A DNA stretch of 64,000 nt, taken from Terriglobus sp. RCC_193 (GTDB lineage: Bacteria; Acidobacteriota; Terriglobia; Terriglobales; Acidobacteriaceae). Positions 62,247 to 64,000 of this stretch are shown in pieces. Where the stretch lies: the NCBI RefSeq assembly GCF_041355105.1, contig NZ_JBFUPK010000001.1:1922001-1986000 (forward strand). Direction: 5' to 3'. Within the stretch, counting starts at the first letter, position 1; every line of letters begins with the position of its first letter. The notes under the pieces are model-generated. The model ran no database searches. It was given only the letters and a program-made list of their open reading frames with translations, and had not been told where the DNA came from. The position numbers and the translations under genes were made by a program.

Positions 62247-64000
62247 GCGATGTCACCTGTAAGCGGCCAGCTTGGCTCTCTACGGAAAGTTCCTTGAATG
62301 ACTTCGCCATCACATGAATGATTGGGCCTTCTTTTTGCAACGGCCCTTCTACCGCCAAGAACTTCGCAGTCGTGATGAGCCGTCTGTTCTTTTCGAAGAA
62401 ATTCGGAGCCACGAAGACATTGAAGACGCCCGTTTCATCCGCCACTGAGAGGAAGACAACACCGGAGGCGGTGCCGGGACGTTGCTTGACTATCGCGAGT
62501 CCGGCAGTTTTGACGTAGAAGCCGTGAGGCCGCCGCGTAAGGTCAACAGCCCGCAGATAACCGCGACGACTTAGCTCCGCACGACGGAAAGACATAGGAT
62601 GAGGCCCCGTTGTGACGCTGCTCACCGCGTAATCCGCCACAAGTCTCTCTTCGGCTGACATCGGTTGAAGCGGTATCTCTGAAGCCTCTTCACGGAGCAA
62701 TTCGCTCTGCTGCATCAGCAGCGGGCCTTCCGGCTTTCCAGCGCGTTCTATCTGCCAAAGCGCATCCCGCCGATGCTCGACACCGTCGAGACTATTCAAA
62801 GCTCCCACGTTAGCCAAGAGTGACAGTTCTTTTCGGTTCAGCTGAGGAGCCCGAATCACCAGATCATCGACAGACTTGAAGCGGCCCATAGACCGTGCTC
62901 TAACAACCGTCTCTGCGCATTGGCTTCTCAGGCCTCGCACGTAACCAAGTCCAAGCCGCAATGACAAAGATTCGTCGTCTTCGTGCTCAATAGTGCAGGG
63001 CCAATCCGAAACTTGGATGTCTATGGGCTTTACTCGTAACCCGTGCCGTCGTGCATCTTCGATGATGACGGATGGGCTGTAAAAGCCCATTGGTTGGTTG
63101 TTCATCATCGCGCAGGTGAAGGCAGCAAGGTACTTCACTTTGATGTAAGCAGAGGCGTACGCGATGAGCGCGAAACTGGCAGCATGACTCTCTGGAAAGC
63201 CGTAGAGGGCGAACGAACTGATGTTCTGAATGATGGTCTCTTGCGTTTCAATATCGAGCCCGTTGGCGGTCATGCCATCCCGCAGACGACCTTCAAGATT
63301 CTTCATCCGCTCCCACGAACGGCGCATCCCGACAGCGCGGCGGAGCTCTTCAGCTTCCGAACCGGTGAAATTGGCAACGACCATAGCCATGCGCAAGAGC
63401 TGTTCTTGAAACAGCGGAACGCCAAGCGTCCGTTTGAGTGTCGATTCGAGGGAAGGGTGCGGATACGTCACTTCCTCTTGCTTCTGCCGACGCCGCATGT
63501 AAGGGTGCATCATCTTGCCGACGATAGGGCCGGGGCGGATGATGGCGACCTGAACGACGAGATCGTAAAATTTCTCAGGCCGGTTGCGAGGCAGCGACGA
63601 CATCTGCGCCCGACTCTCCACTTGGAACATCCCAATCGTGTCTGCACGCTGGAGAGTTCGATAGACTCCCTCGTCTTCCGGCAGTTGTGCGAGATCGAGT
63701 TGTTCACCGTGATGCTCGGGCACAAGCGACAGGCAATCCTTCAATACGGCCATCATCCCGAGGCCCAGCAAATCAACTTTGATGATTCCTAGGTTGGCGC
63801 AGTCTTCCTTGTCCCACTGCACGACAGTTCTTCCAGGCATGGAAGCTCTTTCGAGCGGGACAACCTTATCGAGCTGGCCTTGGCAGATAACCATACCGCC
63901 GGAGTGCTGACCGAGATGACGTGGAAAGTCTTGCACCCGCATACAGAGTTCGAGGTACTTCGCGATACGTGGATGTTCCACGTCGAAGCCCGCGTTCTGA
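62233..64000 (-). CDS. dnaE2: Error-prone DNA polymerase DnaE2, N-terminal part beyond the window
   Basis: The C-terminal 588 residues of a C-family polymerase; the frame is still open at the window edge, so the 5' end is missing (the full family is about 1050 residues). Visible blocks are LGIIKVDLLGLGMM with a catalytic Asp, DTIGMFQVESRAQMSSLPR typical of DnaE2, RPGPIVGKMMHPYMRRR, and PESHAASFALIAYASAYIK. The tail includes an OB-fold (GVVFLSVADETGVFNVFV). It lacks a tau-binding tail, as DnaE2 does. It works in SOS mutagenesis. First gene seen in the cassette. Confidence 0.95.
   Translation of the reverse strand, partial: QNAGFDVEHPRIAKYLELCMRVQDFPRHLGQHSGGMVICQGQLDKVVPLERASMPGRTVVQWDKEDCANLGIIKVDLLGLGMMAVLKDCLSLVPEHHGEQLDLAQLPEDEGVYRTLQRADTIGMFQVESRAQMSSLPRNRPEKFYDLVVQVAIIRPGPIVGKMMHPYMRRRQKQEEVTYPHPSLESTLKRTLGVPLFQEQLLRMAMVVANFTGSEAEELRRAVGMRRSWERMKNLEGRLRDGMTANGLDIETQETIIQNISSFALYGFPESHAASFALIAYASAYIKVKYLAAFTCAMMNNQPMGFYSPSVIIEDARRHGLRVKPIDIQVSDWPCTIEHEDDESLSLRLGLGYVRGLRSQCAETVVRARSMGRFKSVDDLVIRAPQLNRKELSLLANVGALNSLDGVEHRRDALWQIERAGKPEGPLLMQQSELLREEASEIPLQPMSAEERLVADYAVSSVTTGPHPMSFRRAELSRRGYLRAVDLTRRPHGFYVKTAGLAIVKQRPGTASGVVFLSVADETGVFNVFVAPNFFEKNRRLITTAKFLAVEGPLQKEGPIIHVMAKSFKELSVESQAGRLQVTSHDFH

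Larger units (their letters stand above)
37686..64000. mobile_element. Integrative conjugative element at tRNA-Leu, right end outside the window
   Basis: From the tRNA-Leu gene onward the window holds, in order, two cargo genes, a tyrosine integrase, an excisionase-like protein, a LysR regulator, a full set of type IV secretion genes, a coupling protein and a MOBF relaxase, more cargo and a repair cassette. The left limit is taken as the tRNA 3' end because integrases of this class usually use it; I could not see a second copy of the tRNA 3' end inside the window. It is therefore uncertain whether the 60.5-64 kb repair genes belong to the element. Confidence 0.75.

Noticed and set aside
37773-64000. 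Second copy of the tRNA-Leu 3' end as a right attachment site
   Set aside because: I looked for a repeat of the tRNA 3' segment and did not see one; the right end is presumably beyond the window.

Overview
The window looks like the chromosome of a soil acidobacterium of the Terriglobus/Granulicella/Edaphobacter type. This is inferred from a very long TonB-dependent receptor with an N-terminal carboxypeptidase-regulatory-like domain, the density of sugar-degradation genes, and the neighbouring DUF3300/DUF2950 and SYLF-domain genes. No 16S or other phylogenetic marker is present, so the assignment is an inference.

Left part (1-27.3 kb): sugar catabolism. After a partial phosphodiesterase gene, 595-6253 encodes most of a non-phosphorylating L-fucose pathway: a type-2 mutarotase, a lactonase, a FucP permease, an L-fuconate dehydratase and two short-chain dehydrogenases. 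The final hydrolase is not in the window. Next is a divergent oxyR/katG pair with a 37-bp OxyR-like site overlapping the oxyR start codon. A LacI-type regulator at 9755 opens a polysaccharide-utilisation region (10863-27327) with two MFS transporters, two paralogous FAD-dependent oxidoreductases, a GH30-like enzyme, the TonB receptor, a GH2 and a GH31 enzyme. Three near-identical 14-bp sites, GTTAAWCG-centred, lie in front of three transcription units here and probably form the LacI regulon.

Middle part (27.3-37.6 kb): envelope and signalling genes. These are DUF3300-DUF2950-DUF4136, a PAS/HisKA_3 histidine kinase, a stand-alone receiver, an Omp85-type barrel, a DUF481 outer-membrane protein, a NarL/LuxR response regulator and a SYLF protein ending at a strong terminator.

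Right part (37.7-64 kb): an apparent integrative conjugative element starting at a tRNA-Leu(CAA) gene. It carries a tyrosine integrase, an excisionase-like HTH protein, a LysR regulator, a complete-looking VirB/Trb-type conjugation operon (VirB2,3,4,9,10, a lipoprotein, VirB5,6,8, SSB, VirB11), a relaxosome accessory protein, a VirD4 coupling protein and a MOBF (TrwC/TraI) relaxase-helicase. Two small cargo modules stand out. One is an HEXXH protein plus a PD-(D/E)XK nuclease between the tRNA and the integrase. The other is an Mrr-like endonuclease plus a HEPN-domain protein just after the relaxase. Both have the content and position typical of anti-phage or anti-plasmid defence and I do not recognise either as a described pair. 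The window ends in a four-gene error-prone repair cassette (dnaE2, two small unknown genes, an intact dinB-type polymerase). The right end of the element is outside the window.
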